Positions 12,522-18,958 of a stretch of DNA of 18,958 nt are shown here, piece by piece. The position numbers were made by a program, and so were the translations under genes. Under the pieces are notes generated by a model. That model made no database searches. It had not been told where the DNA came from and saw nothing but the letters and a program-made list of their open reading frames with translations. How positions within the stretch are numbered: position 1 is the first letter of the stretch; each line of letters begins with the position of its first letter. The DNA is from Candidatus Nitrosopumilus sp. (lineage in GTDB: Archaea > Thermoproteota > Nitrososphaeria > Nitrososphaerales > Nitrosopumilaceae): the NCBI GenBank assembly GCA_011055585.1, contig DRGT01000092.1, forward strand, positions 1 through 18,958. The letters run 5' to 3'.

Positions 12522-14717
12522 ATGAAATACAAGTCAACCGAGCAAGTGATGAAGATTATTAAGAATAAAGACCAAATTCGAAATTTTGGTGTAATTGCTC
12601 ACGTTGATCATGGAAAAACCACAATGAGTGATAGTCTTCTTGCAAATTCTGGAATTATTGCACCTTCAGCTGCTGGTAAGGCTCTAGCACTTGACTCTAT
12701 GAAACAAGAGCAAGAAAGAGGAATCACAATTGTACAAGCTAATATTACTTTGAATTACACTGCAAAAGATGGCAAAGAATACGTTATCAATATGATTGAT
12801 ACTCCTGGCCACGTAGACTTTTCAGGTAGGGTCATCCGAAGTCTTAGAGCAATAGATGGGTCAGTTGTAGTATGTGATGCCGTTGAAGGAATCATGACTC
12901 AGACTGAAACAGTCACAAGGATGTCTCTTGAGGAAAGAGTAAAACCTGTTTTATTCATCAACAAGATTGACCGACTCATTAAAGAGTTAAGACTTACTCC
13001 TGAGAAAATGCAAGAAGCTCTTGCAAAAGTTGTTTCAGATTTTAATGGATTAATTGACACTTATGGAGAACCAGAACACATTGAAAAATGGAAAGTTTCA
13101 ATTCAAGATGGTAGTGTCACTTTTGGTTCTGCAAAAGATAGATGGGCTATTAACATTGATATAATGAAAGAGAAAGGAATTTCTTTCAAAGATGTTTATG
13201 CAGCTTATCAGGATGGCGGAGACCTAAAGGCACTTGTAGAAAAAGTACCTCTTGCTGATGCTATTTTAGGAATGGTTGTAAAACATCATCCTCCGCCAGA
13301 TGTTGCTCAAAAATACAGAATTCCAAAGATTTGGAAAGGAGATCTTGAATCTGATATTGGGAAAGCCATCCTCAATTGTGATGAAAATGGTCCTACTGTA
13401 ATGATGATTGTTAACATGGCTTTGGATCCTGCAGCTGGTCCTGTCGCTATTGGTAGATTGTTTTCTGGCACAATCAAAGATGGACAAACAATAAACATTA
13501 TTGATACAAAAAGAGAAGGAAGAGTTCAATCAGTTAACTTTTTCATGGGAAATCAACGAGAAATGGTTGGTGAGCTTGGTGCTGGAAATATTCCAGCACT
13601 TTTGGGATTAACAGAAGCTAGAGCAGGCCAAACTTTGTCATCCATTAAAGATATCAAGATGTTTGAGGGAGTCAAATATGTATCAGAACCTGTTGTACAG
13701 ATGGCAATAGAACCAAAACATCCAAAAGATTTACCAAAACTTGTTGAAGTCTTACGAAGACTTACTATTGAAGACCCAAATCTTGTTGTTAAGTTTGACG
13801 AAGAAAGTGGTGAAACCATAATTGCAGGAATGGGGGTCTTGCATCTCGATATCGCAACTACCTTGATTGCAGAAAATAAGGTAGAAATCATAACCTCGCC
13901 TCCTTTGATAAACTATAGGGAAACTATCAAAGGTGCTTGTGAACCCATCATGTCAAAATCACCAAATCGTCACAATAAAATATTCATGAAAGTTGAACCA
14001 CTAGAGCCTGAAATTGCTGATATGATTAGAACTGGTGAATTGGGAGACATGAAAGACAAAAAAGAGATTTCTAATCTGTTGCGAGAAAAAGGATGGGACC
14101 CAGATATTTCAAAGAAAGTATTGCAATTTGATCCTAGAGGTAATGTGATGATTAATGGAACAAAAGGTGTTCAGTTTATTCAAGAATCAACTGATTCTAT
14201 TTTGTCTGGTTTTGAAGATGTAATGAAAGAAGGCCCTCTTGCTAAAGAACAAATGAGAAACTGTAAATTTACATTCCACCACTTTGTCCCTCACGAAGAT
14301 CCTGCACATAGAGGATTATCACAACTAGGTCCCGCATCTAGACGTGCATGCATGGGAGCTGCATTGCTGGCACAACCAACTCTTTTAGAACCAATTTTAG
14401 AAATTGAGGTAAGAGTTCCACAAGACTTGGTTGGAAATGTTGCAACTGTACTATCTGGCAAGCGAGGAAAAGTTCTTGACATGCAGCAAAAAGGCATAGT
14501 AACTATTGTAATTGGCGAAGTTCCAGCATCTGAAACATTCGATATTTCTGAAGTTATGCGCGGACAAACTGCAGGACGCGCAATGTGGAATACACACTTT
14601 AAGGCATGGGCTGAAATTCCAAAATCAATCCAGCCTAAATTACTTGCAGAAATTAGAAAACGAAAAGGTTTGGCACCAGACCCTCCAAGACCTGACGAAT
14701 TTATTGATAAAGAATAA
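12522..14717 (+). CDS. fusA: Translation elongation factor 2 (aEF-2)
   Basis: A 731-residue translational GTPase, full length for archaeal EF-2. It drives ribosomal translocation with GTP hydrolysis. GTPase motifs are AHVDHGKT (26-33), RGITI with T69, DTPGH (93-97) and NKID (147-150); domain II begins near VNMALDPAAGPVAIGRLFSG, and domains III to V follow. In domain IV the tip loop reads HEDPAHRGLSQLGPASRRA, with H596 in the place of the diphthamide histidine; most archaea have HEDAIHRGPAQ there, so the histidine is kept but neighbours differ. ATG 12522 is favoured by the TATA box. Codons look like those of a highly expressed gene. The O-methyltransferase gene converges on it, with 18 bp between. 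Confidence 0.95.
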   Translation: MKYKSTEQVMKIIKNKDQIRNFGVIAHVDHGKTTMSDSLLANSGIIAPSAAGKALALDSMKQEQERGITIVQANITLNYTAKDGKEYVINMIDTPGHVDFSGRVIRSLRAIDGSVVVCDAVEGIMTQTETVTRMSLEERVKPVLFINKIDRLIKELRLTPEKMQEALAKVVSDFNGLIDTYGEPEHIEKWKVSIQDGSVTFGSAKDRWAINIDIMKEKGISFKDVYAAYQDGGDLKALVEKVPLADAILGMVVKHHPPPDVAQKYRIPKIWKGDLESDIGKAILNCDENGPTVMMIVNMALDPAAGPVAIGRLFSGTIKDGQTINIIDTKREGRVQSVNFFMGNQREMVGELGAGNIPALLGLTEARAGQTLSSIKDIKMFEGVKYVSEPVVQMAIEPKHPKDLPKLVEVLRRLTIEDPNLVVKFDEESGETIIAGMGVLHLDIATTLIAENKVEIITSPPLINYRETIKGACEPIMSKSPNRHNKIFMKVEPLEPEIADMIRTGELGDMKDKKEISNLLREKGWDPDISKKVLQFDPRGNVMINGTKGVQFIQESTDSILSGFEDVMKEGPLAKEQMRNCKFTFHHFVPHEDPAHRGLSQLGPASRRACMGAALLAQPTLLEPILEIEVRVPQDLVGNVATVLSGKRGKVLDMQQKGIVTIVIGEVPASETFDISEVMRGQTAGRAMWNTHFKAWAEIPKSIQPKLLAEIRKRKGLAPDPPRPDEFIDKE

Positions 14718-14735
14718 AAAGGCAAAGAAAAAACG

Positions 14736-15359
14736 TTAACAAGTTCTCATTGAAATTTGTTCACCATTTCCAAGATCTAAAGTAAATGTTTGAACATTTG
14801 GAATTTTTTTTACGTAATTTACAAATTTCTCCATCATCGGTCTAAATTTCTCTGGATATAAAATGTTATCAGTGGCAATTATTCCTCCCACTTTAATCAT
14901 CGGTAAAATAAGATCAAAATATTCACTATTGAGTTCTTTATCTGCATCTAAAAATGCAAAATCAAATTGCTTTTCTTTTTCTGCTTTAATGTTATCAGAA
15001 ATTTGGCTTAGAATTTTAATGGCTTCTCCCTGTACATTTTCTATAATATGCTCAACTCTTGCTTCCTCAAAATTGGCTTTGGACATTGAAATTTTTGAAG
15101 GATTTTGCTCAATTGTAGTTATAACTCCTCCATTATCTAATACTGCATCAGCAAACCAAAGCGTGGAATATCCAACTGATGTGCCTACTTCTAGAATCCT
15201 TTTTGCCTTGATGGCTTTTAGGAACAAGTTGTAAAACTGACCTGTATCTTCAGTAATTGCTAACATTCTCTCATCATGATTTACTTTAATTTGATTAGAT
15301 TCTTCGAGCTTTGACCTTGTCTCTAGTTTTTTTATAACAGTTAGAATGTGTTCATTCAC
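14736..15359 (-). CDS. Class I SAM-dependent O-methyltransferase (COMT/caffeoyl-CoA type)
   Basis: A 207-residue protein, GTG start at 15359. The SAM site is RILEVGTSVGYSTLWFADAV (motif I), with VITTIEQNP for the ribose-binding acidic residue and FAFLDADKE (metal and catalytic Asp) further on. IIATDNILYP is the family's late strand, with the conserved Asp-Asn pair. These are typical of small cation-dependent O-methyltransferases that act on catechol-like substrates in the cytoplasm. The substrate is not evident. A TATA-like TTAAATTG is about 26 bp upstream. It is divergent from the secreted-protein gene at 15406 with 46 bp between. Confidence 0.85.
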   Translation of the reverse strand: MNEHILTVIKKLETRSKLEESNQIKVNHDERMLAITEDTGQFYNLFLKAIKAKRILEVGTSVGYSTLWFADAVLDNGGVITTIEQNPSKISMSKANFEEARVEHIIENVQGEAIKILSQISDNIKAEKEKQFDFAFLDADKELNSEYFDLILPMIKVGGIIATDNILYPEKFRPMMEKFVNYVKKIPNVQTFTLDLGNGEQISMRTC

Positions 15360-15405
15360 ATTACATCTTAACTATTAAACAATTTAATTCTGCTTGATTA
15401 GCCTG

Positions 15406-16638
15406 ATGAGGAAAAATTGGTTTTTTGTATTGCTCATACTAGGTACACTATTTGGCTCTCAGCAAGTTTTTGGTATTGAGATTATCCCAAATCCATTAAA
15501 AGATCCATTTGGACCAAATGATTGGATTGAAATTGATATTGAGATTGATGGATATTATGGCGGAGTAGTCACATGGGAAGCTACAAGGCCTGATGGTTCT
15601 TTAGATTCAGGAGAGCTAAGTAGTTTCAAATCTTCAAAAAAACTACACACTGTTGTAAGAAATGCCTTTGATAATCAGTTTGGAACGTGGACAATAACTT
15701 ATAATTACAATGGAATAAACAAAACAACTTCTGCAGAAGTCGAACCAATAACTGTTGAAATACATACTGATAAAGAATCATACTATCCTGGTGATACTGG
15801 AACTGCATTTTTTAAAACCAATTATCATAATCCAATAGCTTCACAAGCAGAATCATATCGTATTGAAATTCTTAATGATAAAGGCGAAAAGCCATTACAT
15901 TCTGATTATGTTTATGTCAAAGCATATCAAGCTATGACGGTTCATACTTTTAGCATTAATGATCTTGTAAAATATAATCCACCTGGGACCTACTATGTTG
16001 TAGTAAAATACTATAATTCTATCTTTGAATATACATTTTATTTAGGTGATGCAATAAGCTTTGTCTCTATATTTTTGGGTACGGATAAATCAAGTTATTT
16101 ACCAGGCGAAACTGTTGAACTCAACATTGTTGTTTCTAAAGTTTTAAACGCTGATCCAGTATTGAAAATAATTCCTCCTATGGGTGCAACAATTACCAAA
16201 ACTTTTCCAATTAGCTCGCAATCTACTCATGTTATACTTGATGATATTTCAACAACTACTTCAGGTAATTACAAATACACTTTAGAATATGGCGGATTTC
16301 AAAACACAGGAGAGTTCTTTGTAGAGGAAATCGAGAAAATAGAAGAACCAGTTAAAACAGACGATAGTCCAATTATTCAAGATTCGGTTCGTGATTTAGC
16401 TAATTTGTGGTCAAATGATAAAATGACTGATGATAGATTTGCTAAGGTAATTGATGCTATCATTAATGAATACAAAATCAATATCCCAAATTTTAATGAT
16501 TTAGAAGAAATACCTGCGCAACAAATTCCTAATTGGTTTAAGAATAATGCAAAATGGTGGTCAGAAGGCCAGATCACCGATTTAGATTTTACAAATGGTA
16601 TAGAATTCTTAGTTAAAAATGGAATAATTCGAGTCTAG
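15406..16638 (+). CDS. Secreted multidomain Ig-like surface protein with thaumarchaeal C-terminal WF/WW domain
   Basis: A 410-residue protein. A signal peptide (MRKNWFFVLLILGTLFGSQQ, cut near VFG-IEI) is followed by three beta-rich, Ig-like units; two contain the recurring TDKESYYPGDTG and TDKSSYLPGETVEL motif, typical of macroglobulin-like or adhesion domains. The C-terminal part (IPNWFKNNAKWWSEGQITD and on to NGIIRV) is a short helical module that I know from many thaumarchaeal exported proteins. It is probably at the cell surface, perhaps tied to the S-layer; no catalytic residues are visible. The frame is open from TTG 15394, but ATG 15406 starts directly before the basic n-region of the signal and is preferred. 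Confidence 0.8.
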   Translation: MRKNWFFVLLILGTLFGSQQVFGIEIIPNPLKDPFGPNDWIEIDIEIDGYYGGVVTWEATRPDGSLDSGELSSFKSSKKLHTVVRNAFDNQFGTWTITYNYNGINKTTSAEVEPITVEIHTDKESYYPGDTGTAFFKTNYHNPIASQAESYRIEILNDKGEKPLHSDYVYVKAYQAMTVHTFSINDLVKYNPPGTYYVVVKYYNSIFEYTFYLGDAISFVSIFLGTDKSSYLPGETVELNIVVSKVLNADPVLKIIPPMGATITKTFPISSQSTHVILDDISTTTSGNYKYTLEYGGFQNTGEFFVEEIEKIEEPVKTDDSPIIQDSVRDLANLWSNDKMTDDRFAKVIDAIINEYKINIPNFNDLEEIPAQQIPNWFKNNAKWWSEGQITDLDFTNGIEFLVKNGIIRV

Positions 16639-16671
16639 ATGTTCAATCAAATATATTTAGCCAATTAATTT

Positions 16672-17064
16672 TTGCATCAAGAATTGAATTATTACAAAGA
16701 ATTAGATCTGATGGAAATTGTTGAAGATATTATAGATTTAGATCCTAAAATGAGATTTGTTGCTATTATAGATCAAAAAGGTCACATTATAGATTCTATA
16801 ATGAAAAGTGGGAAAACTTCTTTAAAATCACAAAAAGAAGGGGAGCATTTCTGTAAACAAGTTGTAGAAAGAAGAAAAATGAGAAATGATTTTGATAACT
16901 CTCTTGGAAAAGTTCGTTATGTACATGTAGAACGAGAAAAACTCACTCAAATGGTTATCTATCCAAAGAATTTCACATTATATTTCACACTGGAACCTGA
17001 GATGAAAATTGAAAACAAATTAAAGATTATGAATAAAATTAAAAAAATGACATCACATCTTTAA
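16672..17064 (+). CDS. DUF6659-type thaumarchaeal protein
   Basis: A protein of up to 130 residues with the pattern VEDIIDLDPKMRFVAIIDQK, GHIIDSIMKSG and VRYVHVEREKLTQMVIYPKN, which fits the DUF6659 family seen in ammonia-oxidising archaea. The alternating strand pattern resembles a roadblock/longin-like or profilin-like sensor fold, but no function is known. The start is uncertain: TTG 16672, TTG 16684 or ATG 16711. A TATA box (ATATATTTA, 16651-16659) would place the transcript start near 16682, which favours TTG 16684 or ATG 16711. The DUF5615 gene follows 16 bp later on the same strand. Confidence 0.7.
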   Translation: MHQELNYYKELDLMEIVEDIIDLDPKMRFVAIIDQKGHIIDSIMKSGKTSLKSQKEGEHFCKQVVERRKMRNDFDNSLGKVRYVHVEREKLTQMVIYPKNFTLYFTLEPEMKIENKLKIMNKIKKMTSHL

Positions 17065-17080
17065 AATTTGATGAATAGTT

Positions 17081-17368
17081 ATGTCCAAATTTAGTTTCAG
17101 AATTCTTGTTGATGAAAATCTAGATGGAATGGACGAGAGACTAAAAGAAATTGGGTATGAGGCATTCAGTGTAAGAAAACTACAAATTGAAGGTAAAAAA
17201 CTTGGTTCTGACTATTCTATAATTAATTACGCTCGTGAAAATAATATGATTATAGTTACAAAAGATACAGAATTTCGTAAAGCAAGTGAAGAAAATAATT
17301 TTCCATTAATACTTCTTGACGATGAAGAAATCCTCAAAGTAATTATTGAAAAACTAAAACAATTCTAA
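17081..17368 (+). CDS. DUF5615 PIN-like (Mut7-C-type) protein
   Basis: A 95-residue protein, ATG start at 17081. RILVDENLDG (D11, E12), the acidic D44 in GSDYSIINYA and the MIIVTKDTEF block (K61, D62) are the signature of DUF5615, a PIN-like nuclease fold that commonly forms the toxin half of toxin-antitoxin pairs. The acidic residues that would bind metal are present, so RNase activity is plausible. The usual partner, a DUF433 helix-turn-helix antitoxin, is not next to it; the gene directly upstream is the DUF6659 protein, 16 bp away. The stop is 5 bp from the convergent membrane-protein stop. Confidence 0.8.
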   Translation: MSKFSFRILVDENLDGMDERLKEIGYEAFSVRKLQIEGKKLGSDYSIINYARENNMIIVTKDTEFRKASEENNFPLILLDDEEILKVIIEKLKQF

Positions 17369-17373
17369 TAGAA

Positions 17374-18204
17374 TTATTTCATAGGCTCTAATGCACAACT
17401 ACCGTCAGAATTTCTCAGTTTTTTTGCCATAATTATTGGTGTAATAAACAAAACAGGGATAGAAATTGCAATGAATAATGTTTGAAGTTGTACTAATGCT
17501 AAAGTCAATGCAATACCGCTGGCTGTCCCCACAAATAAAGAAAGAAAACTTCCTGCACATGTAGGACAGGCAATAAACAATCCTGTAGCTGCACCAATAG
17601 TACTCGCTCCCGGTGTTTTTTTAGAAATAGAAAAGGCGCTTACTGCAATTGCAACATTTAGGCCAACTAAATATGAAACAATTACCTGTAGAACTAAATT
17701 TAATGGTATGATTTGTAGTCCAATATGTTTAGTAAGATAAACAAGAATTTCTGGCATGTATCCTGGTTGATCACAACAAGGAACAATAACTGCTGATGGA
17801 ATCTCAACTCCATAATGATAAGCAAAATCAACTTCTGGTTGATATACAAGTGTGCCAGAAACTAATGAAAAAAATGCCCCATAAAGAATAAAAGCTGTCA
17901 AAAAAACTTTTCTTGATTTTTTATTCCATGTAGTTATCGCAATAATTGATAGAGTATCGGTTTCATTCTGCTCGATTTTATATTTGTGATACTGATACAA
18001 CCCAAAAGCAATAGCTCCAAAAGATATCAACAAAATTATGTAAAATCCATATGCAATTCGTTGAATTGGTTCTATGGCATCCGGCGTCATTAATATTGGA
18101 TCCTGATAACGCGCGTAAAGCAAAAAGAGAAGAGCTATACTGACAAAGCCTAAAATGATTAGTTTCTTTCCTTTTGGACTAGGCTTTGTAGCCTGTTTTT
18201 CCAT
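17374..18204 (-). CDS. Polytopic membrane protein with PCC and CPTC motifs
   Basis: A 276-residue protein, ATG start at 18204. About six hydrophobic segments are seen (roughly 14-31, 51-71, 99-120, 163-192, 200-226, 228-260), with a basic N-terminus (TKPSPKGKK) on the cytoplasmic side. The long loop after helix 3 carries PCCDQPGYMPEI (C143, C144), and helix 5 holds IACPTCAGSF (C213, C216); a last Cys is at 270. Paired cysteines in a loop and in a membrane helix suggest metal (for example copper) handling or thiol redox work at the membrane, but I do not recognise the family and this is inference. It converges with the DUF5615 gene and has a 249-bp upstream gap. Confidence 0.65.
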   Translation of the reverse strand: MEKQATKPSPKGKKLIILGFVSIALLFLLYARYQDPILMTPDAIEPIQRIAYGFYIILLISFGAIAFGLYQYHKYKIEQNETDTLSIIAITTWNKKSRKVFLTAFILYGAFFSLVSGTLVYQPEVDFAYHYGVEIPSAVIVPCCDQPGYMPEILVYLTKHIGLQIIPLNLVLQVIVSYLVGLNVAIAVSAFSISKKTPGASTIGAATGLFIACPTCAGSFLSLFVGTASGIALTLALVQLQTLFIAISIPVLFITPIIMAKKLRNSDGSCALEPMK

Positions 18205-18304
18205 TTATCAAAAAAGCATGTTGGCTGAATTAAATTCTATGCCTAGATGAGTTTATCAATAGTTGTTTAGTACCTGTGTTGTTAGGCATGTTTTAAAATT
18301 AAAT

Positions 18305-18330
18305 GAGACCTGCAAAAACTTGCAGGCCTC
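18305..18330. repeat. Stable hairpin in the 18205-18453 gap
   Basis: CCTGCAA (18309-18315) pairs with TTGCAGG (18320-18326) around an AAAC loop, and GAG/CTC outside one mismatch extends the stem to ten pairs. It lies between two divergent genes, 101 bp from the minus-strand start, so it is not a 3' terminator for either. It might be a 5' leader structure or a small RNA. The rest of this 249-bp gap shows no gene. Confidence 0.5.
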
Positions 18331-18412
18331 TGTGTTGGGTAGTATCCCTTCATTAGTTTTCGCGAATTTTTGTGATTTCCTAGCAATCTAATCATTGGTT
18401 CACACTTTCTCA

Positions 18413-18433
18413 ATCATCCTTAAGTAATTTCAT
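18413..18433 (-). repeat. 21-bp exact repeat, copy B (partner of 377-397)
   Basis: Its reverse complement equals 377-397 in all 21 bases, and similarity continues for about 17 further bases with a 3-base indel. Read on the plus strand it contains TTAAGTAA (18420-18427), about 26 to 30 bp before ATG 18454, so this copy may double as the TATA element of the following gene. Confidence 0.65.
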
Positions 18434-18453
18434 GCCGTAGTAATGTGTTGGGC

Positions 18454-18958
18454 ATGAAGCCAATCTGGGCAGTATCTGTAATTGCAAGTATTTTGATTCT
18501 AGGAACGTTAGGTTTATCGTCCAATCCTTGGATGCCAGATAATGCTTTAGCTCAATTAACAATTACAAATCTTGGTTTCTCTATTTCTGGTTTCCTACTT
18601 GATGGGAACACACTAGCGTTTTCGGTATCAGAGTCTGGTGAGGGTACTGACCTAAACAATGACAGTGATACAAATGATAGGGTTATGCATGTGTATGATG
18701 TTGCAGCTGACACGACAACAAATCTTGAACTCGCTGCTGGTGGTAATTTCGAACTTGATGGCAACACATTAGCGTTTTTGGTATTCGAGTCTCAACAGGG
18801 TACTGACCTAAACGGTGATAGTGATACAAATGATAGTGTTTTACATGCGTATAACGTTGCAACTGACACTACAACAAATCTTGAACTCACTGTTTTTTCT
18901 TCTAATATAGGAGTTGATGGGAACACATTAGCATTTAATGCAGCAGAGTCTGGTGAGG
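18454..18958 (+). CDS. Secreted repeat protein, beta-propeller-like, 3' truncated
   Basis: The frame is open from ATG 18454 to the right edge (168 codons), so the gene continues outside. A signal peptide is clear (MKPIWAVSVIASILILGTLG, cut near ALA-QLT). Then come tandem units of 52 to 53 residues with the pattern DGNTLAF, GTDLNxDSDTND, HxYxVAxDTTTNLEL. The DxNxDSDTND part looks like a calcium-binding loop, and the repeat spacing fits TolB-like or WD40-like beta-propeller blades. Such proteins are exported and bind other proteins or surfaces; the exact role is unknown. In-frame GTG 18445 and TTG 18448 are alternatives, but ATG 18454 sits at the usual distance from the TATA-like element. Confidence 0.75.
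   Translation, partial: MKPIWAVSVIASILILGTLGLSSNPWMPDNALAQLTITNLGFSISGFLLDGNTLAFSVSESGEGTDLNNDSDTNDRVMHVYDVAADTTTNLELAAGGNFELDGNTLAFLVFESQQGTDLNGDSDTNDSVLHAYNVATDTTTNLELTVFSSNIGVDGNTLAFNAAESGE
18598..18958 (+). repeat. Tandem repeats inside the propeller-like gene
   Basis: Units begin at 18598, 18754 and 18913 (156 and 159 bases). Identity is high at DNA level, with shared runs such as GGTACTGACCTAAAC and AGTGATACAAATGATAG, which points to recent duplication. The third unit is cut by the window edge. Confidence 0.8.

Noticed and set aside
13266..14725. Several minus-strand frames and a plus-strand frame (14512-14739) inside EF-2
   Set aside because: All are other-frame shadows of the conserved EF-2 sequence.
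1..18958. CRISPR array, insertion sequence or prophage
   Set aside because: No regularly spaced repeats, transposase, integrase or phage structural genes were seen; the only tandem repeats are inside the coding sequence at the right edge.

Overview
The window looks like a piece of chromosome from a marine ammonia-oxidising archaeon (Nitrososphaerota/Thaumarchaeota, Nitrosopumilus-like). This rests on strong A+T bias, dense packing with many convergent pairs, and many GTG or TTG starts lying about 25 bp after a TATA-like box, so mRNAs are probably leaderless. It also rests on an archaeal EF-2 and several families I know mainly from this phylum: a DUF6659 protein, secreted proteins with a C-terminal WF/WW domain, and a short secreted domain ending in FVWES-like sequence. 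No rRNA, tRNA, CRISPR array, transposase or phage gene was seen.

Layout. (1) 1-1941 is the loosest, accessory-looking part: the end of a HAD phosphatase, a hairpin-rich gap, a secreted staphylococcal-nuclease-like protein flanked by 32-bp direct repeats, two very small genes (one a zinc-ribbon DUF5679 protein), and a 490-bp gap with a hairpin, a repeat and a possible gene remnant. (2) 1942-5091 holds an orphan amino-acid-type substrate-binding protein, a secreted domain protein and a LarA-family nickel-pincer enzyme. (3) 5108-9008 holds an HD phosphohydrolase with a GNAT-like tail, a small unknown gene, an Lrp/AsnC regulator joined to a membrane-anchored J-protein, two TPR proteins and a 57-residue C2H2 zinc-finger protein. 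(4) 9102-11389 carries two enzymes of the futalosine menaquinone route, mqnE and mqnD, separated by a small membrane protein. (5) 11478-15359 has a SIS-domain sugar-phosphate isomerase-like protein, EF-2 and an O-methyltransferase. (6) 15406-18204 has a secreted Ig-like protein, a DUF6659 protein followed by a DUF5615 PIN-like protein, and a cysteine-motif membrane protein. (7) The right edge has a hairpin-bearing gap and the start of a secreted repeat protein that runs off the window.

How genes work together. mqnE and mqnD act in the same quinone pathway, which would feed the respiratory chain. The Lrp and J-protein genes are 2 bp apart and read the same way, so they are probably one transcript. 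The DUF6659 and DUF5615 genes are 16 bp apart. Most other genes look monocistronic.

The most unusual signals are non-coding: a family of short repeats (491-522, 1008-1066, and inverted at 12423-12466) that brackets the nuclease gene and recurs before EF-2, and a 21-bp exact repeat in opposite orientations near the two ends (377-397 and 18413-18433). Several small zinc proteins and a nuclease with a changed metal ligand are also worth attention. I did not find a clear new multi-gene system.
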